A stretch of DNA of 64,000 nt from JBBTCX01 sp964494205. Its GTDB lineage: Bacteria; Planctomycetota; Phycisphaerae; UBA1845. The stretch covers positions 1-64,000 of the forward strand of contig CAZBRD010000025.1 of assembly GCA_964494205.1 (NCBI GenBank). Reading direction: 5' to 3'. The notes under the pieces are model-generated. The model had not been told where the DNA came from and did not search any database. It saw only the letters and a program-made list of their open reading frames with translations. Made by a program: the position numbers and the translations under genes. This document shows, in pieces, positions 61,888 to 64,000 of the stretch (the stretch's first letter is position 1; each line of letters opens with the position of its first letter).

Positions 61888-64000
61888 CTAGCGGGAAGCC
61901 GTTCGTTCAAAAGGTATGGATCCACGCGATGCGAGATTCATCGCATCAAAACGCGCCGACAGTTCTGACAACTGCGCTTGCAACAATGCGTGGTCCGCCC
62001 TTAGCGATGCCAAATCCGCGAGCTTTGCTTCAAGGTCATCAATGCGCTCCTGTTGGGCAGTTATTTGCTGACCTAGTTCTTGCACTGCAGCGGCTGCGTA
62101 AATAGTAAGGGGGTAGGGGTCGACCTGTAGTATTTCCTCACCGTTGGAAAGGTACTCGCCGCTGCCCTGAACGTGCTCCGGAAAAACTTCCGCGAATTCC
62201 TGGGCGATGACATTCATATACACTCGATCAGTAAGTCCTGGGTGTGAAGCCAGGTACTCATCTGTATAGCGAAAACTAACTAGACGTACGCGATCGAGAG
62301 TTCTCAATGCTCCACGAATTGTTTCGACTCGGGTTTTGATTCGAGCGTCAGAATTGGCGAGCCAATCACCGGCCGAAGATTTTGAGGCCGTGCCTTCGAC
62401 TTCAAGATCGTTCGTTGCAGCATTCCGACCAATTCCCACGTCTCCATTGTCGGCGCCAAAAGATCCAAGACGGATATCACCGCCCTCGGCGTTTATGAAA
62501 AGAGCCGCAGCCGCTCCGTTATTTCGTGACATGATCTCGTTATCGTCAATTACTATGTTCTGACCGCTCGTTGGACCAGTAACGATGTAACCACCGTCGG
62601 CAAGCGCAGAATCACTCCCCCCTGTAATCTGGAGTTTGGTGCTAGGTGTAGTTGTACCGATGCCCAAGTTTCCGGCAGAAGTGATTCTTAGCTTTTCGCT
62701 TACTGTTTGATTGGTGTACGTCTCGGTTGCGAACGCCAAATCATCGCCGTCAGACCATCGAATGGCTTGGTCGGATGAGGATCGCAGATACAACCAATGA
62801 TTGGAAAACGGTATCGGCGTGCCCAGATGGCTAACGCCCATCGTAGTCGCACCGCTTGCTCCAGCACTTGATCGGCTTGCTTGAATGTCATAAGCCTGCG
62901 GGCTTGCGATTCCACCTGTTCCAACAAAAAACGTGCCTGGACCAACACTAACATTTCCACCATCGCGATTCAGATTGAGTGTGCTTGCGGCCCCGTTGTT
63001 GCGTGCTTGAATGTCATCCGGGTCGAACGCAAGATTGAAGCTGCTCGTTGCCCCGACGACTACTGTTCCGCCTGAGTTCAGCTCGACGTCATCGCCGCCT
63101 ACCACCGAGACCTTGGCGGATGTAGAGGAGACGGGGATCATGCCAATTCCGACCTTTCCTGTACCTTGCTGACTAAGGACGATATTGCCGGAATCACGAT
63201 TTAGAAAAAGCGTTGAGCCCGCGTTGTTGTTACGAGCTATGATTTCATTGGAATCGATCGCGAGGTTCACGTTGGTTGCTTCGCCAACAACGATAGAGCC
63301 GGCAGAATTGGTTGGTTCGCCGTTGCTGCCGCCCACGATATGCAACTTGCCGGTTGGAGCGGTTGTACCTAAGCCCAGACTTCCCGCGCCCGTGATGCGA
63401 GCTAACTCCGTGCTTGGAGAACCATCGGCATCGCCTACGAGGAAGCGAAGGTCGTCGGGCGAAGCAGTGCTGTCCGACCAGAGTATCGCGGGGTCGTTGC
63501 TGCCGGCGCTGAATCCTGACCACAATTCAACAAACGTGTCGGCATTCGAATTGGCGGCGCGAACTTGACTAGAAGTGCTCGCGGCCTGACTTCGAACGTC
63601 AATAGTCGTCGATGGCGAAGCAGTTCCCAAAGCTAGTCGACCGGGTCCAATCAATACGTCGCCGCCTTCGGCGTTGAAATTCAATGGAGCAACGGCGTTG
63701 TTATTGCGTGCCTGTAGATCATCATTGTCCAATGCCAGATTAGCGCCATTTGTTGCTCCAATGATAACCGTCCCGCCACTGTCAGGCTCGACGTCATCGC
63801 CGCCAATCACATGTAACCGTGCGGCGGGCGCGTCTGGTCCGATTCCTAGATTTCCAAAATTTGAACTGCCAATAATGACATTGCCTCCTTCTTCATTCAG
63901 GAGCAAAGACGAAACTACTCCGTTATTGCGGGCCATAATCTCGTCAGAGTCGAAAGCAAGGTTCAGACCTGTCGTCTGTCCAAGGACGATTGCACCTACA
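61888..64000 (-). CDS. Repetitive surface protein with C-terminal peptidase-S74 chaperone domain (partial)
   Basis: The frame stays open through the right window edge, so the 5' end is missing; at least 704 residues are visible. It is made of repeats that alternate phrases such as GGTVIIGATNGANLALDNDD, QARNNNAVAPLNFNAEGGDV and LGIGTTTPSTKLQITGG, as in tail-fibre-like and trimeric surface proteins. The C-terminal ~150 residues are an intramolecular chaperone of the endosialidase / peptidase S74 type. The self-cleavage region is near NSDARIKTRVETI, followed by VSFRYTDEYL, VIAQEFAEVFPEHV and a coiled coil (GQQITAQQERIDDLEAKLAD). In that family a conserved Ser and Lys act in the autocleavage that releases the chaperone after folding; SDARIK supplies both. 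Confidence 0.85.
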   Translation of the reverse strand, partial: VGAIVLGQTTGLNLAFDSDEIMARNNGVVSSLLLNEEGGNVIIGSSNFGNLGIGPDAPAARLHVIGGDDVEPDSGGTVIIGATNGANLALDNDDLQARNNNAVAPLNFNAEGGDVLIGPGRLALGTASPSTTIDVRSQAASTSSQVRAANSNADTFVELWSGFSAGSNDPAILWSDSTASPDDLRFLVGDADGSPSTELARITGAGSLGLGTTAPTGKLHIVGGSNGEPTNSAGSIVVGEATNVNLAIDSNEIIARNNNAGSTLFLNRDSGNIVLSQQGTGKVGIGMIPVSSTSAKVSVVGGDDVELNSGGTVVVGATSSFNLAFDPDDIQARNNGAASTLNLNRDGGNVSVGPGTFFVGTGGIASPQAYDIQASRSSAGASGATTMGVSHLGTPIPFSNHWLYLRSSSDQAIRWSDGDDLAFATETYTNQTVSEKLRITSAGNLGIGTTTPSTKLQITGGSDSALADGGYIVTGPTSGQNIVIDDNEIMSRNNGAAAALFINAEGGDIRLGSFGADNGDVGIGRNAATNDLEVEGTASKSSAGDWLANSDARIKTRVETIRGALRTLDRVRLVSFRYTDEYLASHPGLTDRVYMNVIAQEFAEVFPEHVQGSGEYLSNGEEILQVDPYPLTIYAAAAVQELGQQITAQQERIDDLEAKLADLASLRADHALLQAQLSELSARFDAMNLASRGSIPFERTASR

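Noticed and set aside
61888..64000. CRISPR or tandem-repeat array at the right end
   Set aside because: The repetitive DNA is coding: it encodes degenerate protein repeats in one continuous frame, without identical repeats or regular spacers.

Overview
The window most likely comes from a member of the Planctomycetota, probably Phycisphaerae-like. This is inferred from gene content, not from a marker gene. The supporting signs are ECF sigma factors paired with Ser/Thr kinases that carry WD40 or TPR tails, a pseudopilin-like protein with an H-X9-DG-type C-terminus, many large secreted proteins with dockerin-like or VPxxSxWG-type C-termini, a beta-helix protein and a peptidase-S74 chaperone protein. 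No rRNA, tRNA, CRISPR array, transposase gene or phage gene was recognised.

Layout. 0.6-3.8 kb: two secreted proteins with a cysteine-containing dockerin-like tail. 4.0-8.3 kb (minus): a signalling operon of an HDOD-GGDEF protein, a PAS histidine kinase and a FixJ-type regulator. 8.4-9.2 kb: a decayed fragment of the cysteine-rich family and a YbaK-type deacylase. 9.8-13.6 kb: a secreted Ig-like protein, a DUF1801 protein and an AsnA asparagine synthetase. 13.9-19.9 kb: a tight three-gene catabolic operon made of an IorA-like TPP subunit without its ferredoxin domain, a fusion of the IorB partner subunit with a complete ADP-forming acyl-CoA synthetase, and a methionine gamma-lyase-like PLP enzyme. 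20.4-23.7 kb (minus): a large secreted protein with an internal duplication.

24.4-31.6 kb is a sulfur island, all on the plus strand: cysteine dioxygenase, an FAD/NAD(P)-binding protein, cysteine synthase, a family 2B encapsulin shell protein with an inserted cyclic-nucleotide-binding-like domain, a SufS-type cysteine desulfurase with a long low-complexity N-terminal extension (the expected cargo-loading region), and a membrane rhodanese. This is the most notable system here: an encapsulated cysteine desulfurase next to cysteine synthesis and oxidation. Together with the methionine gamma-lyase operon it makes the first half of the window rich in sulfur amino-acid metabolism.

31.9-64 kb is mostly surface and regulatory. 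It holds a beta-helix protein, a sigma factor with a WD40 kinase (33-37 kb), and a LuxR-type regulator. A run of large secreted proteins (38.6-52.7 kb) combines cohesin-like, HYR, Cys-rich and dockerin-like modules, and one of them is split by an in-frame TGA. The pseudopilin lies within this run. Then follow a second sigma factor with a TPR kinase (53-56 kb), an FG-GAP protein, a sigma/anti-sigma pair, pyrB, and two secreted proteins, the last of which runs off the window end. Several perfect hairpins mark transcript ends in this half.
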